Under the pieces are notes generated by a model that did not search any database, was not told the DNA's origin, and saw nothing but the letters and a program-made list of their open reading frames with translations. Positions 54,823 to 64,000 of a stretch of DNA of 64,000 nt are shown piece after piece. The DNA lies in contig NZ_JAOEIY010000001.1 of NCBI RefSeq assembly GCF_025966695.1, forward strand, positions 692,474-756,473, written 5' to 3'. The position numbers and the translations under genes were made by a program. Position 1 is the first letter of the stretch, and each line of letters starts with the position of its first letter. Source of the DNA: Stutzerimonas sp. S1 (GTDB taxonomy: Bacteria; Pseudomonadota; Gammaproteobacteria; Pseudomonadales; Pseudomonadaceae).

Positions 54823-55718
54823 AGCTTGCCCTCCAGTTCCTTGGCTTGGTTTCTGTTGAACAGAATGATCGGCACCAAGAGGATCGCCAGCATCACCACC
54901 GCCAGCGCCGAAGCCACCGGCCAGTCGCGGTTGTTGAAGAATTCCTGCCAGAGCACCTTGCCGATCATCAGCGTCTCCGGACCGCCGAGCAGTTCGGGGA
55001 TGACGAACTCGCCCACCACCGGAATGAACACCAGCATGCAGCCGGCGATGATGCCGTTCTTCGACAGCGGCACGGTGATCTTCCAGAAGCTGGTGAGGTT
55101 GCGCGCACCGAGGTCGGAAGCGGCCTCCAGCAGGCTCGGGTCGTGCTTCACCAGGTTGGCGTAGAGCGGCAGGATCATGAACGGCAGGTAGGAATAGACC
55201 ACTCCGATGTACACCGCGGCATCGGTATTGAGGATCTGCAACGGTGCGTCGATCAGACCGAGCCCCTGCAGCAGGCCGTTGAGGATACCGTTGCTGCTGA
55301 GAATGCCCATCCAGGCGTAGACGCGGATCAGGATGGCGGTCCAGGTCGGCATCATGATCAGCAGCAACAGCACCGTCTGCAGATCCTTGCGCGCCCGAGC
55401 GATGGCATAGGCCATCGGGTAGCCGATCAGCAGGCACAGCAGGGTGCTGAAGAAGGCGATCTTCAACGAACCCAGGTAGGCGGCCAGATACAGCTCGTCT
55501 TCGCTGAGGAAGATGTAGTTGCCCAGGTTGATCAGCACCTTCAGCTGCTGTTCGGCGTAGCTGAAGATCTCGGTATACGGCGGAATGGCCACATCCGCCT
55601 CGGAAAAACTGATCTTCAGGACGATGGCGAACGGCAGCAGAAAGAACAGGAACAGCCACAGGAACGGGATGCCGATGACCAGCCGGCGACCATTGTTGAG
55701 CGCAAGCCGGCGGCTCAT
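54819..55718 (-). CDS. spuG: Polyamine ABC transporter permease SpuG (PotH-like)
   Basis: 299-residue membrane subunit. FLWLFLFFLLPFAIVLKISF and RVYAWMGILSSNGILNGLLQ are typical of PotH, with the EAA loop LLEAASDLGARNLTSFWKITVP. ATG 55718 overlaps the spuF stop (ATGA). An upstream start at 55784 has no support. It forms the channel with SpuH. Confidence 0.94.
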   Translation of the reverse strand: MSRRLALNNGRRLVIGIPFLWLFLFFLLPFAIVLKISFSEADVAIPPYTEIFSYAEQQLKVLINLGNYIFLSEDELYLAAYLGSLKIAFFSTLLCLLIGYPMAYAIARARKDLQTVLLLLIMMPTWTAILIRVYAWMGILSSNGILNGLLQGLGLIDAPLQILNTDAAVYIGVVYSYLPFMILPLYANLVKHDPSLLEAASDLGARNLTSFWKITVPLSKNGIIAGCMLVFIPVVGEFVIPELLGGPETLMIGKVLWQEFFNNRDWPVASALAVVMLAILLVPIILFNRNQAKELEGKL

Positions 55719-56866
55719 GCTTGCAGCACCACGCCGCTGTCGCTGAGCCAGTGCAGATAGACCCGCTCTTCCCAGGTCGGCCATTTCACGTGGCGCTCGG
55801 CGTTGGCGACGAAGGCCTGCAACAGCATCCCCGATTCCAGCTTGATGTAGTACACCGAGTGGCCGCCGAGGTAGGCGATGTCATGCACGATACCTTCTAC
55901 CCAGTTGTAATCGGCCAGCTCGAGCACCGGCTTCTCCAGGCTCATCAGCAGCTTTTCCGGGCGCAAAGCGTAGGTCACACGCTTGTCCTGGGCGCGGGTG
56001 CTGATGCCATGCCCCACGTAGATCGGCCGCTCCAGTTGCGGGCAGGCGATCACCGCATGGTCTTCGAGGTCCTCCACCAGCTCGCCGTCGAACAGGTTGA
56101 CGTTGCCGATGAACTCGCAGACCAGCCGACTCGCCGGCGTCTCGTAGATGTCCATCGGGCTGCCGACCTGGGCAATCCAGCCGTAACTCATGATGGCGAT
56201 GCGCTCGGCCATGGTCATGGCCTCTTCCTGATCGTGGGTAACCATCACGCAGGTCACGCCGACCCGCTCGATGATCTGCACCAGCTCCAGCTGCATTTGC
56301 GAGCGCAGCTTCTTGTCCAGCGCCCCCATCGGCTCATCGAGCAGCAGCAGTTTCGGTCGCTTGGCCAGCGAACGCGCCAGGGCGACACGCTGGCGCTGAC
56401 CGCCGGAAAGCTGGTGCGGCTTGCGCTTGGCGTACTGCGTCATCTGCACCAGCGCGAGCATCTCGCTGACGCGCTCGGCGATCTCCGCCTTGGACAGGCC
56501 ATCCTGCTTGAGGCCGAAGGCGATGTTCTGCTCCACGCTCATGTGCGGGAACAGCGCATAGGACTGGAACATCATGTTGATCGGCCGCTCGTAGGGCGGC
56601 AGATCGGTGATGTCCTGACCGTCGAGGAAGATGCGCCCTTCGCTCGGCCGCTCGAACCCGGCGAGCATGCGCAGCAGTGTGGACTTGCCCGACCCCGAAC
56701 CACCGAGCAGGGCAAAGATCTCGCCCTGGTGGATGCTCAGCGAGACGTCGTCGACTGCCACCGTCTCGTCGAATTTCTTGGTGACGCGGTCGATCTTCAG
56801 CAGCACCTGCTTGTTCTTGCTCTCGCCGGTGAGGGCTTTCTTGTAGGCGCTGGAGGCAACGGCCAT
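55715..56866 (-). CDS. spuF: Polyamine ABC transporter ATPase SpuF (PotG-like)
   Basis: 383-residue ATPase. Walker A GGSGSGKSTLLRMLAGFERP, signature LSGGQRQRVALARSLAKRP and Walker B LLLLDEPMGALDKKL are intact. The C-terminal TOBE domain (about 290-375) has EGIVHDIAYLGGHSVYYIKL. It powers uptake of putrescine and spermidine with SpuDE and SpuGH. A 93-base gap separates it from spuE. Confidence 0.95.
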   Translation of the reverse strand: MAVASSAYKKALTGESKNKQVLLKIDRVTKKFDETVAVDDVSLSIHQGEIFALLGGSGSGKSTLLRMLAGFERPSEGRIFLDGQDITDLPPYERPINMMFQSYALFPHMSVEQNIAFGLKQDGLSKAEIAERVSEMLALVQMTQYAKRKPHQLSGGQRQRVALARSLAKRPKLLLLDEPMGALDKKLRSQMQLELVQIIERVGVTCVMVTHDQEEAMTMAERIAIMSYGWIAQVGSPMDIYETPASRLVCEFIGNVNLFDGELVEDLEDHAVIACPQLERPIYVGHGISTRAQDKRVTYALRPEKLLMSLEKPVLELADYNWVEGIVHDIAYLGGHSVYYIKLESGMLLQAFVANAERHVKWPTWEERVYLHWLSDSGVVLQA

Positions 56867-56959
56867 GCGCGAACTCCCGAAAATGAAAAGGTTGGCCCGG
56901 CCAGCGCCGGGTCTGATGGTCGTTGCGGCGGGCGCGCGCGGACAGCGGCGCCCAGGGGT

Positions 56960-58075
<1,116 letters not shown>

Positions 58076-58229
58076 TTACCCCGAGGGGAAAGCCGGGCTG
58101 TTTATTGGAAAAACCTCTAAAAATCAACTGGTGACGCAACAAATCCGAGTGTTGCGCGAGGAAAAGGTAGCGCGAGCGGTAGACCAGCTGGCACAACACC
58201 GGTTTGCGCGGCTATCCCTCGCCGGGTGT

Positions 58230-58255
58230 TCCCGATAGCACTGCTGCTGTCGGGA
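58230..58255. other. Hairpin between spuD and spuE
   Basis: TCCCGA and TCGGGA with inner AGCA/TGCT pairs form an imperfect 10-bp stem. With the next hairpin it makes the 274-base spuD-spuE gap structured. It may be an RNA processing or attenuation site that sets binding protein levels. Confidence 0.5.
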
Positions 58256-58283
58256 CGCTCTACACTTCACAGCGGCACCGCAA

Positions 58284-58304
58284 CGCCGGTCTCATCGACC
58301 GGCG
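58284..58304. other. 8-bp hairpin just after spuD
   Basis: CGCCGGTC and GACCGGCG pair perfectly around a 5-base loop, 15 bases after the spuD stop on the minus strand. No T-run follows, so it is not a typical terminator. It may protect the spuD message. Confidence 0.55.
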
Positions 58305-58319
58305 TGCGGCGTCCGACGA

Positions 58320-59441
<1,122 letters not shown>

Positions 59442-59635
59442 TTATATCGGGGCAGTGGAACAGGCCATGAACAGTACGGCGGCCTGGCAGTGTGTCGGCA
59501 TCGACACAACCTCGGTGCGCTCTGGCCACGCGCAGCGCGCAGTCTGGCAAGGTCGGGGGCGCTTTTTCAACAAGCCGAACGCACCGTGGCAGCAATCGCT
59601 AACCTTAGCCCAGCCGGCCGCGTCTGCCGCGACGC

Positions 59636-60994
59636 TCAGCCGAGCACGTCCTTGGCCGTCGCGTCCAGGCACAGGCGCACCTTGCCGATCAGCTCGTCGA
59701 TTTCGTCCTCGGCGATCACCAGCGGCGGCGAAACGATCATCGTGTCGCCGACTGCGCGCATCACCAGGCCGTTACGGAAGCAGTGCTCGCGGCAGAGCAT
59801 GCCCACTCCCGGATCGGCGAAGCGCTCACGAGTCTTCTTGTTCTTCACCAGCTCCAGCGCACCGAGCATGCCGACACCGCGGGCCTCACCCACCAAGGGA
59901 TGCTCGGCCAGCTCCTGCCAGCGAGATTGCAAATAGGGTGCCGTCTTCGTCTTCACCCGCTCGACGATCTTCTCCTCGCGCAGGATGCGGATGTTCTCCA
60001 GCGCCACCGCGGCAGCCACCGGATGCCCCGAGTAGGTGAAGCCGTGGTAGAACTCGCCACCCTCGTTGAGCGTGTGCACCACTTCGTCGCGCACCACCAC
60101 GCCGCCCATGGGGATGTAGCCGGAGGTCAGCCCCTTGGCGATCGGCATCAGGTCCGGCGCCAGGCCGTAGTAGTCGCTGCCGAACCACTCGCCGGTGCGG
60201 CCGAAACCACAGATCACCTCGTCGGCGACGAACAGGATGTCGTAGCGTGCGAGGATCCCCTTGATTCGCGGCCAGTAGCTGTCCGGCGGAATGATCACGC
60301 CGCCAGCGCCCTGGATCGGCTCGGCGATGAAGGCCGCCACCTTGTCCTCACCGATTTCGAGAATCTTCTGTTCCAGCTGGTCGGCCACCCGCACGCCGAA
60401 CTCCTCCGGCGAGAGCTCACCACCCTCGCCGTACCAGTAAGGCTGGTCGATGTGTTCGATGCCGGGAATGGGGAAGTCGCCCTGGCCGTGCATGGCCTTC
60501 ATGCCGCCCAGGCTGGCGCCGGCCACGGTCGAGCCGTGGTAGCCGTTCCAGCGGCCGATGACCACCTTCTTCGACGGCTGGCCCTTGATCGCCCAATAAT
60601 GGCGCACCATGCGCAGCACGGTGTCGTTCGCCTCCGAGCCGGAGCCGGTGAAGAACACGTGGTTCATGCCGGCCGGAGCGATTTCGGCGATCGCCTTGGC
60701 CAGCGCCAACGCCGGCGGGTGCGCGGTCTGGAAGAACAGGTTGTAGTACGGCAGTTCGCGCATCTGCTGCGCCGCCGCCTCCACCAGTTCCTCGCGACCG
60801 TAGCCGACGTTGACGCACCACAGCCCGGCCATGGCATCGAGGATCTTGTGCCCCTCGCTGTCCCACAGATAGACGCCGGAGGCCCGGGTGATGATGCGCG
60901 TGCCCTTGGCGTTCAGCGCCTTGTAGTCGGTGAACGGCGGCAGGTGATGATCCCGGCCCAGGGCCTGCCAGTGCAGGGTTTGCGAATCGCTCAT
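59636..60994 (-). CDS. spuC: Polyamine:pyruvate aminotransferase SpuC
   Basis: 452-residue class III PLP aminotransferase that takes amino groups from putrescine and related polyamines. [40 protein letters not shown] and the PLP-lysine in [15 protein letters not shown] are diagnostic. It lies between the glutamylpolyamine synthetase gene spuB and the transporter genes, so cells can use polyamines both through transamination and through gamma-glutamylation. Confidence 0.95.
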   Translation of the reverse strand: MSDSQTLHWQALGRDHHLPPFTDYKALNAKGTRIITRASGVYLWDSEGHKILDAMAGLWCVNVGYGREELVEAAAQQMRELPYYNLFFQTAHPPALALAKAIAEIAPAGMNHVFFTGSGSEANDTVLRMVRHYWAIKGQPSKKVVIGRWNGYHGSTVAGASLGGMKAMHGQGDFPIPGIEHIDQPYWYGEGGELSPEEFGVRVADQLEQKILEIGEDKVAAFIAEPIQGAGGVIIPPDSYWPRIKGILARYDILFVADEVICGFGRTGEWFGSDYYGLAPDLMPIAKGLTSGYIPMGGVVVRDEVVHTLNEGGEFYHGFTYSGHPVAAAVALENIRILREEKIVERVKTKTAPYLQSRWQELAEHPLVGEARGVGMLGALELVKNKKTRERFADPGVGMLCREHCFRNGLVMRAVGDTMIVSPPLVIAEDEIDELIGKVRLCLDATAKDVLG

Positions 60995-61061
60995 CGGTCA
61001 CCTCTTCGGCTGTATGTGGGTTGTCGGCGGATGAACGGAGCCTCATCCACCTGCGGCTGCC

Positions 61062-62420
61062 TTACACCGACAGCATCAGGAACTCCCGTTCCCAGGAGCT
61101 GATCACCCGGTTGTAGTTCTCCTGCTCGGCGCGCTTGACCGCGACGTAGCCGGTGATGAACTTCGGACTCAGGTACTTGCGCAGCTCGCGGCAGTTCTCC
61201 ATGCGCTCCAGCGCCGTTTCCAGCGTCAGCGGCAGCCGCAGGTTGCGCCGCTCGTAACCACGTCCGCGTACCGGCGGGCTCGGCGGTAGCTCTTCGACCA
61301 TACCGATGTAGCCGCACAGCAGGCTGGCGGCGATGGCCAGATAGGGGTTGGCGTCGGCGCCGGGCAGGCGGTTCTCCACCCGGCGGTTCTGTGGGTCGGA
61401 ATCCGGCACGCGCAGCCCCACGGTGCGGTTCTCCTCGCCCCACTCGACGTTGACCGGCGCCGAGGTGTCGGGCAGGAAGCGGCGGAACGAGTTGACGTTG
61501 GGTGCGAACAGCGGCAGCAGCTCGGGGATGTATTTCTGCAGGCCGCCGACGTGGTGCAGGAACAGCGAGCTCATCGAGCCGTCCGGGTTGGAGAAGATAT
61601 TGCGCCCGGTTTCCAGGTCCACCACGCTCTGGTGCAGGTGCATCGCGCTGCCCGGCTCGCCGGTCATCGGCTTGGCCATGAAGGTGGCGGCGACGTTGTG
61701 CTTGAGCGCGGCCTCGCGCATGGTGCGCTTGAACACCAGGATCTGGTCGGCCAGGTGCAGCGCCTCGCCATGACGGAAGTTGATTTCCATCTGCGCAGTG
61801 CCTTCCTCGTGGATCAGGGTATCCAGATCCAGGCCCTGGGCCTCGCACCAGTCGTACATGTCCTCGAACAGCGGATCGAATTCGTTGGCCGCGTCGATGG
61901 AGAACGACTGACGGCCGGTCTCCTGGCGGCCGGAACGACCAACCGGCGGCTGGAACGGCAGGTCCGGGTCCTCGCAGCGCTTGGTCAGGTAGAACTCCAT
62001 CTCCGGCGCGACGATCGGCTGCCAGCCGCGGTCGGCGTACATCTTCAGCACGCGCTTGAGGATATTGCGCGGCGACAGTTCGATGGGGTTGCCCATCTTG
62101 TCGTAGGTGTCGTGAATCACCTGGGCGGTGGGCTCGATGGCCCAGGGCACGAGGAATACCGCGTTCGGATCGGGCCGACAGAACATGTCGATATCCGCCG
62201 GATCGAGCAGCTCGTAGTAGACCTCGTCCTCGACGTAATCGCCGGTGACGGTCTGCAGCAGCACGCTCTCGGGCAGGCGCATGCCCTTCTCATCGAGGAA
62301 CTTGTTGGTCGGTGAAATCTTGCCGCGGGCGATGCCCGTCAGATCGCTGATCAGGCATTCCACTTCAGTGATCTTGCGTTCTTTCAGCCAGCCGGTGAGC
62401 TGGTCGAGCTTGGTAGCCAT
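61062..62420 (-). CDS. spuB: Glutamate-putrescine/polyamine ligase SpuB
   Basis: 452-residue glutamine synthetase-family enzyme that joins glutamate to putrescine or other polyamines using ATP. IVAPEMEFYLTK, GTAQMEINFRHGEAL and FMAKPMTGEPGSAMHLHQS are the active-site regions, with the NRLPGADANPYLAIAA motif. ATG 62420 is chosen; the frame extends 37 codons upstream into the spuA end. The product feeds a glutamyl-aldehyde and GABA route finished by SpuA-type hydrolase. A paralogue, spuI, starts divergently at the right end. Confidence 0.95.
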   Translation of the reverse strand: MATKLDQLTGWLKERKITEVECLISDLTGIARGKISPTNKFLDEKGMRLPESVLLQTVTGDYVEDEVYYELLDPADIDMFCRPDPNAVFLVPWAIEPTAQVIHDTYDKMGNPIELSPRNILKRVLKMYADRGWQPIVAPEMEFYLTKRCEDPDLPFQPPVGRSGRQETGRQSFSIDAANEFDPLFEDMYDWCEAQGLDLDTLIHEEGTAQMEINFRHGEALHLADQILVFKRTMREAALKHNVAATFMAKPMTGEPGSAMHLHQSVVDLETGRNIFSNPDGSMSSLFLHHVGGLQKYIPELLPLFAPNVNSFRRFLPDTSAPVNVEWGEENRTVGLRVPDSDPQNRRVENRLPGADANPYLAIAASLLCGYIGMVEELPPSPPVRGRGYERRNLRLPLTLETALERMENCRELRKYLSPKFITGYVAVKRAEQENYNRVISSWEREFLMLSV

Positions 62421-62457
62421 GATGACCTCAGGTTGCTGGTATGAGCGCTGCGTCCGA

Positions 62458-63204
62458 TCAGCGCTGTCTCGCGCGCTCCTGGCAGGCTTCGGCGAAGCCG
62501 TGGAACAGCGCCAGGTAATGCGGGTGTTCATGCACCTTCCATTCCGGATGCCACTGCACGCCGAGGGCGAAGGTGCGGGCCTCGACCACGGAGAACGCCT
62601 CGATCAGCCCGTCCGGCGCCAATGCCTCGATGCGCAGGCCGTGGCCCAGGCGCTCGACGCCCTGCCCGTGTACCGAGTTGACGCGAACCAATGCGGGCAG
62701 GCCGAGACTTTCCAGCAGCCCGCCAGGCTGTACGTGGAGGTCATGGCTGAGGCCGTACTGCAGCTCCAGCGGCGCCTCGGGGTCCTCGCGATGATCCTGA
62801 TACGGCGCCACCTCATGCACTTTCTGGTGCAGGCTGCCGCCGAAGGCCACGTTCATTTCCTGAAAGCCGCGGCAGATGCCGAATACCGGAATTCCGGCAT
62901 GCACCGCGGCACGGATCAGCGGCAGGGTCAGGCGGTCGCGCGAGGGGTCATGGTGGGTGCCGACCGCGCTCGCCGGGCCGCCATAATGAAACGGCTCGAC
63001 GTTCGACGGCGAACCGGTGAACAGCAGGCCGTCCAGGCTCTCTAATAACGTGCTCTGGTCGATCAGCTCGTCCAGCGCCGGGATGACCAGCGGCACGCCG
63101 GCGATTGCCGCGGCACGCAGGTATTTATCGCCGGCGATGTGGAAGCTGTGCTGGCCGATCTGGCGGGTGCAGGCGGAAACGCCAATCAATGGCTTGCGCG
63201 GCAT
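62458..63204 (-). CDS. spuA: Gamma-glutamyl-GABA hydrolase SpuA (PuuD-like)
   Basis: 248-residue class I glutamine amidotransferase-like hydrolase. The nucleophile Cys is in FGICRGFQEMN, and His-Glu in GVQWHPEW complete the triad. LIGVSACTR at the start is typical of PuuD/SpuA. It releases GABA from gamma-glutamyl-GABA. ATG 63204 is chosen from family length; the ribosome site is weak and the frame extends 46 codons upstream. It is the first gene of the spuABCDEFGH operon. Confidence 0.93.
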   Translation of the reverse strand: MPRKPLIGVSACTRQIGQHSFHIAGDKYLRAAAIAGVPLVIPALDELIDQSTLLESLDGLLFTGSPSNVEPFHYGGPASAVGTHHDPSRDRLTLPLIRAAVHAGIPVFGICRGFQEMNVAFGGSLHQKVHEVAPYQDHREDPEAPLELQYGLSHDLHVQPGGLLESLGLPALVRVNSVHGQGVERLGHGLRIEALAPDGLIEAFSVVEARTFALGVQWHPEWKVHEHPHYLALFHGFAEACQERARQR

Positions 63205-63455
63205 GGAATACTCGTCTTCCGGTTCAAGGCTTACCGGAGAGTAGTCTTGTTCATTTTTATAGACAATAGCCGAACAAAGGCGCGCTCGACGTGCATTTCG
63301 TCCAGCGACCGGCGACGACAAAAATGCCCCGCAAATGCCCACAATGGGCCTTCATGGGGCGTCCGGCGTCGCTATTGACAGGCGTCAGGCTTTCCGATTG
63401 ACTCCTAGACAAGCAGTCTGATGATTGAAATTTTTAACAATTAAGGTGCTTCATC
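63205..63455. promoter_or_regulatory. Divergent promoter region spuA-spuI
   Basis: A 251-base gap separates spuA (minus) from spuI (plus). AT-rich stretches near 63250-63265 and 63415-63445 stand out. TTGACA occurs at about 63375 and TTGACT near 63398, but I cannot pair either with a good -10 box. Polyamine-responsive control is expected from the genes but no operator is recognised. Confidence 0.45.
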
Positions 63456-64000
63456 ATGCTTCCCCCGCCGCGTGCCGTTCAGCTCAACGAAGCGAACGCG
63501 TTTCTCAAGGAACACCCGGAGGTCCTCTACATCGACCTCCTCATTGCCGACATGAACGGGGTGGTGCGCGGCAAGCGGATCGAACGCGCCAGCCTGCACA
63601 AGGTGTACGAGAAAGGCATCAACCTCCCCGCCTCGCTGTTCGCCCTCGACATCAACGGCATCACCGTGGAGAGCTCCGGTCTGGGCATGGATATCGGTGA
63701 TTCGGACCGCACCTGCTTCCCGATTCCCAACACGCTCAGCCGCGAACCCTGGCAGCGCCGCCCCACCGCACAGCTGCTGATGACCATGCACGAGCGCGAC
63801 GGCACGCCGTTTTTCGCCGACCCACGGGAAGTGCTGCGCCAAGTGGTGAGCAAGTTCGACGCGATGGGCCTGACCATCTGCGCCGCCTTCGAGCTGGAGT
63901 TCTACCTGATCGACCAGGAGAACGTGAACGGCCGGCCGCAGCCGCCGCGCTCGCCGATTTCCGGCAAGCGCCCGCAGTCGACCCAGGTTTACCTGATCGA
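63456..64000 (+). CDS. spuI: Glutamylpolyamine synthetase SpuI (5' part, cut by window)
   Basis: First 181 codons of a second glutamine synthetase-family enzyme. It begins MLPPPRAVQLNEANAFLKEH, then VLYIDLLIADMNGVVRGKRI, the GS beta-grasp start, and reaches ICAAFELEFYLIDQEN, equivalent to the EMEFYL active site of SpuB. ATG 63456 has AAGGTG 7 bases upstream. The end lies outside the window. Its position divergent from spuA and its sequence fit SpuI, which acts on polyamines other than, or in addition to, those used by SpuB. Confidence 0.92.
   Translation, partial: MLPPPRAVQLNEANAFLKEHPEVLYIDLLIADMNGVVRGKRIERASLHKVYEKGINLPASLFALDINGITVESSGLGMDIGDSDRTCFPIPNTLSREPWQRRPTAQLLMTMHERDGTPFFADPREVLRQVVSKFDAMGLTICAAFELEFYLIDQENVNGRPQPPRSPISGKRPQSTQVYLI

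Noticed and set aside
58190..58210. TGGCAC-containing sequence near 58190 as a sigma-54 promoter
   Set aside because: The next TTGC is 13 bases from the GG pair, not the required 10.

Overview
The window is a GC-rich stretch of a gammaproteobacterial chromosome, most likely from Pseudomonas or a close relative (Pseudomonas/Stutzerimonas/Ectopseudomonas). The best markers are a complete spuABCDEFGH polyamine locus with a divergent spuI, and an rml locus followed directly by dctBD-dctPQM. As far as I recall, both layouts match P. aeruginosa. No rRNA, intact tRNA, CRISPR array or insertion sequence was found. The extreme left end may be the edge of an integrated element.

Layout. 1-530: no gene; short G-rich repeats, a hairpin and a terminator. 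531-6785: a lone family 3 solute-binding protein, a BetT-type BCCT osmolyte carrier, and a complete polar amino acid ABC importer (ATPase, binding protein, two permeases). 6831-8979 (minus): SnoaL-like protein, DGPF/YCII protein and an ECF42-type sigma factor. 9150-12746: a Fur box, then a siderophore-type TonB receptor, a PepSY membrane protein and a 55-residue membrane protein. 12759-24189: a flagellar rod/hook operon, flgBCDEFGHIJKL plus one unrecognised gene (minus), behind a predicted sigma-54 promoter, with flgA divergent. 24270-27752: an MCE/Mla-type lipid transport operon. 27860-32797: an HlyD/RbbA/YhhJ-type ABC efflux system. 32794-33747 (minus): a PAS-GGDEF diguanylate cyclase. 34011-37403: rmlBACD for dTDP-L-rhamnose. 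37491-44194: dctBD and the C4-dicarboxylate TRAP transporter dctPQM with a sigma-54 promoter. 44262-47713: a PHD-type 2-oxoglutarate oxygenase, a palindrome-rich gap, a DUF2059 protein, an alpha/beta hydrolase and a thioredoxin-like protein. 47754-53731: a perfect 7-1-7 Fur box, TonB receptor, NitT/TauT-type ABC importer and NnrS in one tight gene string. 53920-64000: spuHGFEDCBA (minus) and the start of spuI (plus).

How the parts work together. Much of the window handles uptake and use of small nitrogen and carbon compounds: amino acids, betaine/choline-type osmolytes, C4-dicarboxylates and polyamines. Two Fur-box-linked TonB operons add iron-responsive uptake. The flagellar operon has short FlgK, FlgL and FlgE, a FlgJ with a lytic-transglycosylase (SLT) domain, and flgA divergent without flgM or flgN beside it. 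It looks more like a secondary (lateral/Flag-2-like) system than the usual polar pseudomonad set. The best candidates for poorly described biology are the Fur-box TonB/NitT-TauT/NnrS operon, the atypical flagellar operon with its unknown last gene, and the palindrome cluster upstream of the DUF2059 gene.
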